Source of the DNA: an uncultured Ruminococcus sp.
GTDB lineage: Bacteria; Bacillota_A; Clostridia; Oscillospirales; Ruminococcaceae
Direction of reading: 5' to 3'
Length of the DNA: 6,553 bases
NCBI GenBank assembly: GCA_937880065.1
Contig: CALFMA010000237.1
Coordinates: 1-6,553, forward strand
Shown: one piece after another, positions 1 through 5,681 of the stretch
How the letters are laid out: each line of letters opens with the position of its first letter
Position numbering within the stretch: position 1 is the stretch's first letter
The notes under the pieces: model-generated
The model's input: only the letters and a program-made list of their open reading frames with translations
The model's database searches: none
Told to the model about the DNA's origin: nothing
Made by a program: the position numbers and the translations under genes

Positions 1-1092
1 CGATGTGTAGCTGTTGAAATATGAGATAGATTTAGCGATAACCGTAATAAGTCCAACGCAGGCAAGAAGTGCGAATATTACGCCGAATGAAGCATAGAAA
101 AACTTCTTGAATCTGCCCTTTTTAGGTTCAGTTTCAGAGTCGGCGAAATACTTCTGGCTATTCATAATATCGTCGGGATTTTCGTCAAGAATATTGCGGA
201 GAACGCCTGTAACAGATTCGGATTTATCGGAATTTTCCTCAGATTTCTTGGGAGTTTCAGCCTTTTGCTTATTCTTGAAAAATTTGAAACTGTTTTCCTT
301 TTCGAGAAGTTCCTTGAATTCAGATTCAATTTCCTCAGCTTCATCAATGATATTTTCTTCAGTTGAAACAGCTGCAACAGCGTCAGCAATTATGCTGTCG
401 TTGTCGGAATGTGGGATTTCGGATTGGTCAATGGGAGCAGAAATTTTTTCAGCAGCCTTTTTCTCAGCTTCAATGCGAGCCTTTTCGGCTGCTTCTGCGG
501 CTTTGCGTTCAGCTTCAATTCGAGCCTTTTCGGCTGCTTCTGCGGCTTTACGCTCAGCTTCAATTCGAGCCTTTTCGGCTGCTTCAGCTGCTTTACGCTC
601 AGCCTCAATGCGAGCCTTTTCGGCAGTCTCAGCGGCTTTACGCTCAGCTTCAATGCGAGCCTTTTCGGCTTCTTCTGCCGCTTTACGCTCAGCTTCGATA
701 CGAGCCTTTTCAGCTTCTGCCGCTTTTCTCTCCGCCTGAATACGTGCCATTTCCGCCTCACGTTCAGCTTTCAGGCGCTCTCGTTCAGCTTTCTTTTCAG
801 TTTCTGCACGTTCAGCGTCCTCACGGAGTGACTGCTGTCTGATTGCTTCGTAGTCGGGCAATTCGTGAGAAATGACAATTTTCTTTTTCTTAGGCTTGAC
901 GATTGGTTCAGCAGGAGTTTCACTATTAGGTGCTCCTAAAAGTGAGGTGAGCAGGTCATCTACGGACAGATTTTTAAACTCATCCTGCGGAACAGGTTCA
1001 TTCGCCTGAACATTTGTATCTGACGGCTGTTCGAGAGGTTTGCCGTCTTTCAGATTATTAAGCATATCGTCAAGGTCTTTTCTGATAGCCAT
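1..1092 (-). CDS. Coiled-coil repeat protein with one membrane helix, 3' end outside window
   Basis: I do not recognise a family. The frame is open for 364 codons from the ATG at 1092 to the window edge, so the C-terminus is missing. The start is supported by AAGGAG at 1099-1104, six bases upstream. Visible layout: residues 1-80 polar, ending in a Lys-rich patch (KPKKKK, about 66-71); about 82-216 a continuous Glu/Lys/Arg/Ala helix with six near-perfect 15-residue repeats (KARIEAERKAAEAAE type) after a 14-residue degenerate one; about 217-323 an acidic Ser/Glu/Asp linker; then a basic stretch (KKGRFKK, 324-330) and a hydrophobic helix at about 331-352. By the positive-inside rule the repeat region should be cytoplasmic and the unseen C-terminal part extracellular. 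The helix resembles TolA-like low-complexity segments, which does not imply homology. It lies 59 bp after proA with no terminator between, so read-through from the pro operon is possible. Confidence 0.85.
   Translation of the reverse strand, partial: MAIRKDLDDMLNNLKDGKPLEQPSDTNVQANEPVPQDEFKNLSVDDLLTSLLGAPNSETPAEPIVKPKKKKIVISHELPDYEAIRQQSLREDAERAETEKKAERERLKAEREAEMARIQAERKAAEAEKARIEAERKAAEEAEKARIEAERKAAETAEKARIEAERKAAEAAEKARIEAERKAAEAAEKARIEAERKAAEAAEKARIEAEKKAAEKISAPIDQSEIPHSDNDSIIADAVAAVSTEENIIDEAEEIESEFKELLEKENSFKFFKNKQKAETPKKSEENSDKSESVTGVLRNILDENPDDIMNSQKYFADSETEPKKGRFKKFFYASFGVIFALLACVGLITVIAKSISYFNSYTS
447..748 (-). repeat. Tandem 45-bp coding repeat (15-residue helical unit)
   Basis: The motif cgagcc recurs at 476, 521, 566, 611, 656 and 701, exactly 45 bp apart, followed by a diverged cgtgcc at 743 after only 42 bp. 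A partial unit lies at the left edge. The copies starting at 476 and 521 differ at only two of 45 positions, so the repetition exists in the DNA as well as the protein. It encodes about residues 116-216 of the minus-strand membrane protein. All unit lengths are multiples of three, so gain or loss of a unit would keep the frame. The unit spacing is consistent with growth or shrinkage by slippage or unequal recombination. Confidence 0.93.
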
Positions 1093-1151
1093 ATATATCT
1101 CCTTAAAAAATCAAACAAATTATTGTTACTTTTTTCTTTTATTATCTTAAA

Positions 1152-2399
1152 TTATCTTATCTGACCGTTTCCGTCAATAAGGTATTTAACAGTTGTAAGC
1201 TCTGTAAGTCCCATTGGACCTCTTGCGTGGAGTTTCTGTGTGGAAATTCCGATTTCTGCACCAAAACCGAACTCTCCGCCGTCTGTGAAACGTGTTGAAG
1301 CGTTGACATAAACAGCCGCTGCATCAACTTCATTCTGGAATTTACGTGCCGCATCAAGGGATTTTGTCACGATACATTCAGAGTGACGAGTGCTGTATTT
1401 GCGGATATGAGCAATTGCCTCGTCGATATTCTCCACAACTTTGACAGCAATTGTGAAATCGTTGAATTCTGTAGCATATTCAGTTTCAGTTGCCTTTTCA
1501 ACTGAATTGCCGAGAATGTCGATTGTCTTATCGCAGCCGTAAATCTTAACGCTGTGGGATTTGAAACGCTCCGCAATGAGTGGGAGGAAAGTTTCAGCCA
1601 CATCCTTATGAACAAGGAGGGATTCGATAGCGTTGCACACGGAGGGACGCTGGGTTTTAGCGTTGTCGGTAATGTCAACCGCCATATCCATTTCAGCGGA
1701 GGAGTCAACGTAAACGTGGCAGTTTCCTGCACCTGTTTCGATAACGGGAACAGTTGCAGTTGTCACAACAGCCTGAATAAGTCTTGCACTTCCACGGGGG
1801 ATAAGCACGTCAACATAGCCGTTAAGCTTCATAAGCTCGTTGGTAGTTTCACGGGAAGTATTTTCCACAACCTGAATAATATCAGCAGGCAGACCGCAGG
1901 CTTCAAGTGCTTCACGCATAATCTTGCCGAGGACGATATTTGAGTTTATAGCCTCTTTTCCACCTTTGAGGATAACGCAGTTACCTGCTTTAAGGCAGAG
2001 TGCGGCAGCGTCTACAGTAACATTTGGACGGGATTCAAAAATAATTCCGATAACACCCATAGGCACACGGGTTTTAGTGATTCGCAGACCGTTGGGGCGG
2101 TTAAATCCGTCAATTACCTGTCCGATTGGGTCATTGAGGGCAATAATTTCATCAACGCCCTTTGCAATGCCTGCAATGCGGTTTTCGTCCAGTTTAAGGC
2201 GGTCCTGCATAGCCGCAGACATATTATTTTCCTTTGCGGCAATAAGGTCCTTTTCGTTTTCTGCCATAATAAGGGCAGTATTTGCAATAAGAGCCTTTGA
2301 AATTGCGGCGAGAGCCTCATTTTTCTGGTTGGTAGAGGCAGAAGCGATAACAGGTTCAGCTGCCTTAGCCTTTTTTCCTAATTCAAGTGTATAGCTCAT
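1152..2399 (-). CDS. proA: Glutamate-5-semialdehyde dehydrogenase (gamma-glutamyl phosphate reductase)
   Basis: ProA reduces gamma-glutamyl phosphate with NADPH to glutamate-5-semialdehyde, the second step of proline synthesis from glutamate, in the cytoplasm. The 415-residue protein has the usual family length and reads end to end as ProA. It has the IIFESRPNVT motif (about 119-128), the PRGSARL segment (201-207), the ETGAGNCH motif (221-228), and the catalytic cysteine in RPSVCNA at residue 255, where the family's nucleophile is expected. The end carries the GPMGLTELTT signature. The start ATG is preceded by AGAGGTG at 2406-2412, six bases away. That site lies inside the last codons of the upstream 110-residue gene, whose stop is only 3 nt before this start, so translation is probably coupled. 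It is the third gene of a proB-unknown-proA unit. No proC is visible nearby. Confidence 0.98.
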   Translation of the reverse strand: MSYTLELGKKAKAAEPVIASASTNQKNEALAAISKALIANTALIMAENEKDLIAAKENNMSAAMQDRLKLDENRIAGIAKGVDEIIALNDPIGQVIDGFNRPNGLRITKTRVPMGVIGIIFESRPNVTVDAAALCLKAGNCVILKGGKEAINSNIVLGKIMREALEACGLPADIIQVVENTSRETTNELMKLNGYVDVLIPRGSARLIQAVVTTATVPVIETGAGNCHVYVDSSAEMDMAVDITDNAKTQRPSVCNAIESLLVHKDVAETFLPLIAERFKSHSVKIYGCDKTIDILGNSVEKATETEYATEFNDFTIAVKVVENIDEAIAHIRKYSTRHSECIVTKSLDAARKFQNEVDAAAVYVNASTRFTDGGEFGFGAEIGISTQKLHARGPMGLTELTTVKYLIDGNGQIR

Positions 2400-2402
2400 A
2401 TT

Positions 2403-2735
2403 TTACACCTCTTTTTTATATATTTCAAAAATTTTATTTTCTGTACAAGTTGAAGCTTCAATGATTTTGTCATAGTCAATTTTAAGCGATTTTCCAAATT
2501 GGTCAAACAAAAATGCCTGATAATCAGGATGACTTGACATAATAAATATAGCTGTTTCCTTGTCAATATGCAACGCAAGTCCCATATCGTCGTAAAACGG
2601 ACCTAAGTCGGTTGTAATAATCAAAGCCATTTTTACTTCGGAGATGTGGAATTTCCGTTCTCCGTCAGCGGTTATTGCTTTTATAACCTCATTTTCAAGT
2701 AGAAGTCGGTCATTTGAGTCTATACGTATCTTCAT
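2403..2735 (-). CDS. Unrecognised 110-residue soluble protein inside the proBA operon
   Basis: I do not recognise this protein. It is intact, has no signal peptide or membrane helix, and has a balanced mix of charged and hydrophobic residues typical of a small folded cytoplasmic protein. The N-terminal third (MKIRIDSNDRLLLENEV) looks like beta strands. A central block with ITTDLGPFYDDMGLAL and IFIMSSHPDYQAFLF (about 40-77) has many aromatic and acidic residues. Its ATG overlaps the proB stop by 4 nt (ATGA) and has no clear ribosome binding site of its own, which suggests reinitiation after proB. Its last codons form the proA ribosome binding site. This tight packing supports a real, co-expressed gene and suggests, without proving, a role linked to proline synthesis, for example as a modulator or partner of ProB or ProA. 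A passenger gene with no metabolic link is also possible. Confidence 0.88.
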   Translation of the reverse strand: MKIRIDSNDRLLLENEVIKAITADGERKFHISEVKMALIITTDLGPFYDDMGLALHIDKETAIFIMSSHPDYQAFLFDQFGKSLKIDYDKIIEASTCTENKIFEIYKKEV

Positions 2736-3523
2736 TTCGCTTTAAATAATGTGCCGATTTCCTTATTTTCAAACAAATCGTACAAAAGTTCGGGGTCTTT
2801 TCCGTTCATAATTACCATATCAATTCCTGCTTCTGTGGCAATTTTAGCGGCATTTATCTTAGTTGACATACCGCCTGTGCCAAGCTTTGAGCCTGCACCG
2901 CCGGCAGCATTTTCGATTTCGGCAGTAATTTCCTCAACGTAGGTAATTGGCTTTGCATCGGGATTTGTGCGTGGGTCGCAGTCGTAAAGACCGTCAATAT
3001 CCGACAGGATAAGGAGCAAATCCGCAGATGAAAGTGACGCAACGAGAGCCGAAAGGGAGTCGTTTTCGCCGATTTCAAGCTCCAGCTCGTCAATTGAAAT
3101 GGAGTCGTTCTCGTTGACGATTGGGATTACGCCCATACTGACGAGGGATTCCACGGTATTCTTGAAGTTTTCGCAATGGGTGGGATTGTTGATAATCGCC
3201 TTTGTAAGGAGAATTTGTCCCACAGTTACGCTGTATTTTTCGAACATATCGTCATAAATGTGCATAAGTTCGCATTGACCAACAGCGGCAACAGCCTGCT
3301 TCATTTTGGTTTCCTTTGGTTTTGAGGGAAGTCCGAGTTTGCCTGTGCCAAGTCCCACAGCACCTGATGACACGAGAATAATCTCCTTGCCTGAATTGTG
3401 GAGGTCGGAAATTACACGGACAAGATTGGTCATACGGCGGATATTCAGCTTGCCTGTGCTATGGGCAAGAGTTGAAGTGCCGAGTTTTATGACAATTCGC
3501 TTTTTTTCAGAATTATTTCTCAT
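2732..3523 (-). CDS. proB: Glutamate 5-kinase, short form without PUA domain
   Basis: ProB phosphorylates the gamma-carboxyl of glutamate using ATP, the first and usually proline-inhibited step of proline synthesis. The 263 residues form one amino-acid-kinase domain: VIKLGTST (11-18) with the phosphate-binding lysine 13, VSSGAVGLG (51-59), NENDSIS (137-143) and GENDSLSA (152-159) for substrate binding, SDIDGLYDCDPR (174-185), and GTGGMSTK (215-222). Family members such as the E. coli enzyme are about 100 residues longer because of a C-terminal PUA domain. Here the protein ends soon after the kinase core (LFKAK), as in many Firmicutes. It starts at an ATG with AAGGAA at 3533-3538 upstream. It overlaps the next gene by 4 nt. 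The palindromic element ends just before its ribosome binding site, and I see no clear promoter between the two, so the promoter may lie farther upstream or within the element. Confidence 0.97.
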   Translation of the reverse strand: MRNNSEKKRIVIKLGTSTLAHSTGKLNIRRMTNLVRVISDLHNSGKEIILVSSGAVGLGTGKLGLPSKPKETKMKQAVAAVGQCELMHIYDDMFEKYSVTVGQILLTKAIINNPTHCENFKNTVESLVSMGVIPIVNENDSISIDELELEIGENDSLSALVASLSSADLLLILSDIDGLYDCDPRTNPDAKPITYVEEITAEIENAAGGAGSKLGTGGMSTKINAAKIATEAGIDMVIMNGKDPELLYDLFENKEIGTLFKAK

Positions 3524-3540
3524 TTATATCATTTCCTTAA

Positions 3541-3709
3541 ATCAGGGCGTATTGACGCTAAAGTCGTCCGCCCGTATTTTCGGCAAATTTTGCCGATAAC
3601 TTCGTTAAAAATATTTGCCGTGCGACAGCACGCCTGCATAATTTTGCCTTGTTCTCAGCAAAAATATGCTCGAAAATTCGTGCAGAAACTTTGTGTCAAC
3701 ACGCCCTAA
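3541..3709. repeat. 169-bp palindromic MITE-like element between dehydrogenase and proB
   Basis: The outer ends are inverted copies: atcagggcgtattgac at 3541-3556 matches the reverse complement of 3695-3710 (attagggcgtgttgac) at 14 of 16 positions. Weaker inverted similarity continues inward for about 55-60 bp with small gaps. The symmetry centre falls on a perfect hairpin, CGTGC-GACA-GCACG at 3619-3632. A second perfect palindrome, tcggcaaa-t-tttgccga, lies at 3580-3596. TTAA occurs at both outer edges (3537-3540 and 3710-3713), as expected of a short target duplication, although the edge of the inverted repeat could be off by a base. It contains no coding frame of note. The small size, terminal inverted repeats and flanking TTAA fit a non-autonomous transposable element. 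The GGGCGTGTTGAC-like ends recall IS5-type ends, a resemblance only. A purely regulatory or terminator structure is the alternative. Confidence 0.6.
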
Positions 3710-4656
3710 TTAACTTTATTTTGCGGCTTATTGTTGAGCCAGCAGCGGATATTATCGCATACGATATTCAGCAGACGAACTCTTGTTTCGTATGCCGCCC
3801 ATGCCGTATGTGGCGTAATAACGCAGTTTTTCGCATTTTTAAGGGGAGTTTCCGAGGACATAGGCTCTTTCTCCAGAACGTCCAGATATGCGGCGGCAAT
3901 TTTACCGCTGTTGAGAGCCTCTGTAAGGTCAGCTTCGTTTACAACAGGTCCACGGGAAGTGTTGATAAGTACGGCTGAATTCTTCATTTTTCCCAGTAAT
4001 TCGGCATTTACCATACCCTTGGTCTTATCGGTAAGAGGGCAATGGAATGTGAGAAAATCGGCATTTTTAACTGCTGTATCCATATCGCACACCTCATAGG
4101 GGCAGTTTACGGGAGCAGTTCTTGTAGTTACAAGAATTTTCATACCGAAAGCCGAGCCGAGTTCCGCCACACGTTTGCCGATTGAGCCGAAACCTGCGAT
4201 AGACAGGGTTTTTCCGCACATTTCCGCAATGGGAATGGGGAAATATGAAAAGCAGGGGGAAGTTTCCCAATCGCCGTTTTTTACGGAATTATCGTAGTCA
4301 CGAATGCGGCTGCAATAGTCCAGAATATAGGCGAAAACCTGCTGTGCAACGGCATTTGTGGAATACTGACCTGCATTGCACACGGTAATTCCCTTTTCAG
4401 CGGCATATTCAACATCAATATTGTTGAAACCTGTGGCAAAAAGTCCGATATACCGCAAATTGGGGCAGCTGTTGATTACCTCTTTTGTGATAAGCACCTT
4501 GTTGCAGAGGATGATTTCAGCATTGCCGATACGTGAAACTACATCTTCGGGAGAAGTGAGGGGATACACGTCCACATCGCCGAATTCCCTGAAAACATCG
4601 GGGGAGAGGTCGTCAGCGGCACACATTGTTGACCAGTCGAGAATAACAATTTTCAT
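3706..4656 (-). CDS. D-2-hydroxyacid dehydrogenase, glycerate dehydrogenase / hydroxypyruvate reductase-like
   Basis: The 316-residue protein has the normal length and layout of the NAD(P)-dependent D-2-hydroxyacid dehydrogenases, which interconvert 2-keto acids and D-2-hydroxy acids in the cytoplasm. The nucleotide-binding GFGSIG is at 155-160. The catalytic trio is Arg235 (NTSRGP), Glu264 (LEKEP) and His283 (TPHTAWA), spaced 29 and 19 residues apart as in the family. The His-x-x-Trp-Ala context is common in glycerate dehydrogenases, hence the subfamily call, but the substrate cannot be fixed from sequence. The second Rossmann strand ends in LVTTRT with Arg179 and no usual Asp, which hints at NADPH preference. 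The gene starts 2 nt after the stop of the small membrane protein gene, with AAAGG inside that gene's end, so the two are probably co-translated. Its TAG stop (3706-3708) lies in the terminal repeat of the palindromic element. Confidence 0.93.
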   Translation of the reverse strand: MKIVILDWSTMCAADDLSPDVFREFGDVDVYPLTSPEDVVSRIGNAEIILCNKVLITKEVINSCPNLRYIGLFATGFNNIDVEYAAEKGITVCNAGQYSTNAVAQQVFAYILDYCSRIRDYDNSVKNGDWETSPCFSYFPIPIAEMCGKTLSIAGFGSIGKRVAELGSAFGMKILVTTRTAPVNCPYEVCDMDTAVKNADFLTFHCPLTDKTKGMVNAELLGKMKNSAVLINTSRGPVVNEADLTEALNSGKIAAAYLDVLEKEPMSSETPLKNAKNCVITPHTAWAAYETRVRLLNIVCDNIRCWLNNKPQNKVN

Positions 4657-4658
4657 AA

Positions 4659-5000
4659 TTATTCAGCCTTTTCCTTTTTGCTGTTTTCTTCTTTTTCTTT
4701 CAGTTCGGGGTGCTTTGCCTTGTAAATCAAATCGGAAATGAAAGCGATAAGCAGCAAGCCGAATTCAATTGCACCCACGGTGTAGAACCAAACCTTGTTT
4801 TCGGACAGCCAAAGTGTCATTGAAAATGGGATTGCGAGGGCGAGAATAAGCTGATATGGTCGTTTATCAAAGAAATATCTTAACATAAAAAATACAAATG
4901 CAACAATTGAAAATCCTATATGAAGCTCAAAAGGGAATGGGAAAAGGTTTGGATTTTCGGCTGTAATATCGAGAAGCTGAAATAAATTTGGGTTGAACAT
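4659..5000 (-). CDS. Small membrane protein with three predicted helices
   Basis: I do not recognise a family. I start it at the ATG at 5000, giving 113 residues, because AGGAG sits at 5007-5011, six bases upstream, and a strong minus-strand promoter lies at 5100-5128. The longer in-frame start at 5168 is upstream of that promoter and would make the leader hairpins coding. Hydrophobic segments lie at about residues 27-44, 49-65 and 69-91, followed by a charged Lys/Glu tail from about 94 to 113. The basic loop between helices 1 and 2 (RYFFDKRP) and the basic tail predict both on the cytoplasmic side, with the N-terminus outside. It is the first gene of a unit with the dehydrogenase (2-nt gap). 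This could mean a shared role, but nothing in the sequence shows transport or catalysis. Confidence 0.85.
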   Translation of the reverse strand: MFNPNLFQLLDITAENPNLFPFPFELHIGFSIVAFVFFMLRYFFDKRPYQLILALAIPFSMTLWLSENKVWFYTVGAIEFGLLLIAFISDLIYKAKHPELKEKEENSKKEKAE

Positions 5001-5023
5001 AGGTAACTCCTGTCCGTGAAAGG

Positions 5024-5093
5024 GACTGTATTTACGGCATACAGTCGTGCCAAGAATAGCGGCTTTTGGTGATAAATGCGAAAAAAGCCTATT
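5024..5093 (-). promoter_or_regulatory. Structured 5' leader of the membrane protein-dehydrogenase unit
   Basis: Two inverted repeats lie between the predicted transcript start (about 5093) and the ribosome binding site. The near one is perfect: gactgtat at 5024-5031 pairs with atacagtc at 5039-5046 across a 7-nt loop. The distal one pairs ggctttt (5061-5067) with aaaagcc (5083-5089), extended by aata/tatt with a small bulge. In the minus-strand RNA, the CUGU...CCGU part of the near hairpin can also pair with ACGGACAG, which runs into the AGGAG site, so two alternative folds are conceivable. I recognise no known riboswitch. Confidence 0.4.
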
Positions 5094-5099
5094 AGCTTT

Positions 5100-5128
5100 A
5101 TTATAGCACAGCGGTAAGAAAAATTCAA
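5100..5128 (-). promoter_or_regulatory. Housekeeping sigma promoter for the minus-strand genes
   Basis: On the minus strand, TTGAAT (5123-5128) is separated by exactly 17 bp from a perfect TATAAT (5100-5105). Transcription should start near 5093, leaving a leader of about 90 nt before the ATG at 5000. It is the only strong minus-strand promoter I see in the window, so it may serve genes as far as proB and proA if the intervening palindromic element does not terminate transcription. Confidence 0.82.
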
Positions 5129-5282
5129 CCTTTTTCGCTAAAATAAAAGAATAACTGTTACTTTGCACAATTATTTATAATATAGAAGTATATTTTATTC
5201 CCCTGTGAACACACAGTTGAAGCAAAATTTAAAGTTAACAAAATTAAATTTTACTGTTTTGTAATAATTCGTCAAAAATCTA
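5129..5282. other. AT-rich spacer between two divergent promoters
   Basis: I find no gene here. The stretch is rich in A and T runs, especially 5221-5282 just upstream of the rny-side promoter, where they could act as an UP element. A perfect 5-bp inverted repeat (ctgtg-aaca-cacag, 5203-5216) and an aaaatt-a-aatttt palindrome near 5239-5251 are possible protein-binding sites. None matches an operator I know. Confidence 0.45.
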
Positions 5283-5311
5283 TTGACAGAATCCTCAAAA
5301 AAGTGTATAAT
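5283..5311 (+). promoter_or_regulatory. Perfect-consensus housekeeping promoter upstream of rny
   Basis: TTGACA at 5283-5288 and TATAAT at 5306-5311 are separated by exactly 17 bp, a full match to the vegetative sigma consensus, with an AT-rich stretch immediately upstream. Transcription should start near 5318, about 364 nt before the rny ATG. A promoter this strong so far from the coding region suggests either a highly transcribed small RNA or a leader that is attenuated downstream. Confidence 0.88.
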
Positions 5312-5317
5312 GAATAT

Positions 5318-5560
5318 GTTGTATTTTGCAGAAATATTGCTTTCAGGCAGTAATGCAGCTTTGTTTTAAATCATTTCGCAGTCGGGAGATTGCGGATAAT
5401 ACCGATTTCGGATAAATGCACGGGCAAAAGCGGCAGATAAAAGCTGTTTATCGAGGTTTTCTGACGCTGATAAATGAAGGGCTTATGTCGGATTTGTCTT
5501 TGTTTTGTTGGAAATCAGTATGAGATATATAACAAATACGGACGTTTGTCCGGCTTTTTC
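5318..5560 (+). ncRNA. Candidate structured leader or small RNA ahead of rny
   Basis: The span runs from the predicted start of a consensus promoter to a terminator-like hairpin, about 240 nt, with no convincing coding frame. Visible hairpins: cgcagtc/gattgcg (5377-5383 with 5388-5394) closed by a GGGA loop of the GNRA type; ccg/cgg around 5402-5411; gataaa/tttatc (5436-5441 with 5447-5452). GATAAA occurs three times (near 5411, 5436 and 5469). I could not match it to 6S, SRP, tmRNA, RNase P or a riboswitch class by eye. It could be an independent RNA, or an attenuated rny leader if transcription reads through the hairpin. Confidence 0.38.
5539..5559 (+). terminator. Short intrinsic-terminator-like hairpin
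   Basis: cggac (5539-5543) pairs with gtccg (5548-5552) around a gttt loop and is followed by gc and five T. The stem is only 5 bp and the T tract short, so it may terminate only partly. An overlapping alternative hairpin, acaaa (5532-5536) with ttttg/ttgt around 5545-5549, would exclude it, which is the arrangement of a terminator/antiterminator pair. It lies about 122 bp before rny on the same strand. Confidence 0.5.
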
Positions 5561-5662
5561 AGGGGTGTCCCTGTCACTATATATGTTTAGCAAATGAATA
5601 AAATGATGCGGCATTAACCGCCCGAGGCAGTATGTGTTATATGATACAAGAAAATATTGCTT
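5561..5662. other. Spacer between the terminator-like hairpin and the rny ribosome binding site
   Basis: I find no gene here. Two small perfect hairpins are visible: caggg/ccctg (5560-5564 with 5569-5573, loop gtgt) and gcgg/ccgc (5608-5611 with 5618-5621). TATGAT at 5640-5645 resembles a -10 box but has no acceptable -35 at 17 bp, so a second rny promoter here is not supported. Confidence 0.35.
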
Positions 5663-5670
5663 AAAGGAGG
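5663..5670 (+). promoter_or_regulatory. Ribosome binding site that decides the rny start
   Basis: AAAGGAGG is a near-perfect complement to the 16S rRNA 3' end. Two in-frame ATG codons follow, at 5673 (2 nt away, too close to be used efficiently) and 5682 (11 nt away, slightly long but workable). The second also begins the usual hydrophobic RNase Y N-terminus, so I choose 5682. Confidence 0.85.
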
Positions 5671-5681
5671 TAATGCACTGT

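Noticed and set aside
431..748. Regularly spaced repeats that could suggest a CRISPR array
   Set aside because: The units are contiguous with no unique spacers, stay in frame, and encode a continuous charged helix.
107..842. Long open frames on the plus strand with Phe/Ser/Leu/Gln-rich repeats
   Set aside because: They are the complement of the 45-bp coding repeat of the minus-strand membrane protein. They lack ribosome binding sites and have low-complexity compositions created by the opposite strand.
1093..1151. A terminator between proA and the repeat membrane protein gene
   Set aside because: The 59 bp are AT-rich but hold no GC-rich inverted repeat followed by a T run on the minus strand.
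5001..5168. A 56-residue N-terminal extension of the small membrane protein from the ATG at 5168
   Set aside because: It would start upstream of a near-consensus promoter (5100-5128) and across the leader hairpins, and it has no good ribosome binding site. The ATG at 5000 has AGGAG at ideal spacing.
5405..5480. Partial resemblance to a c-di-GMP-I riboswitch (GCACGGGCAAA followed later by GACGC)
   Set aside because: The conserved elements are not in the right order or spacing, and the expected GNRA receptor arms are not evident. A covariance-model scan would be needed to revive it.
5416..5523. A 35-codon frame in the rny leader ending just before the terminator-like hairpin, a possible leader peptide
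   Set aside because: It has no ribosome binding site, and its composition shows no run of a regulatory amino acid. A chance frame is more likely.
5673..5675. Upstream in-frame ATG for rny adding three residues
   Set aside because: It is only 2 nt from the AAAGGAGG site, too close for efficient initiation.
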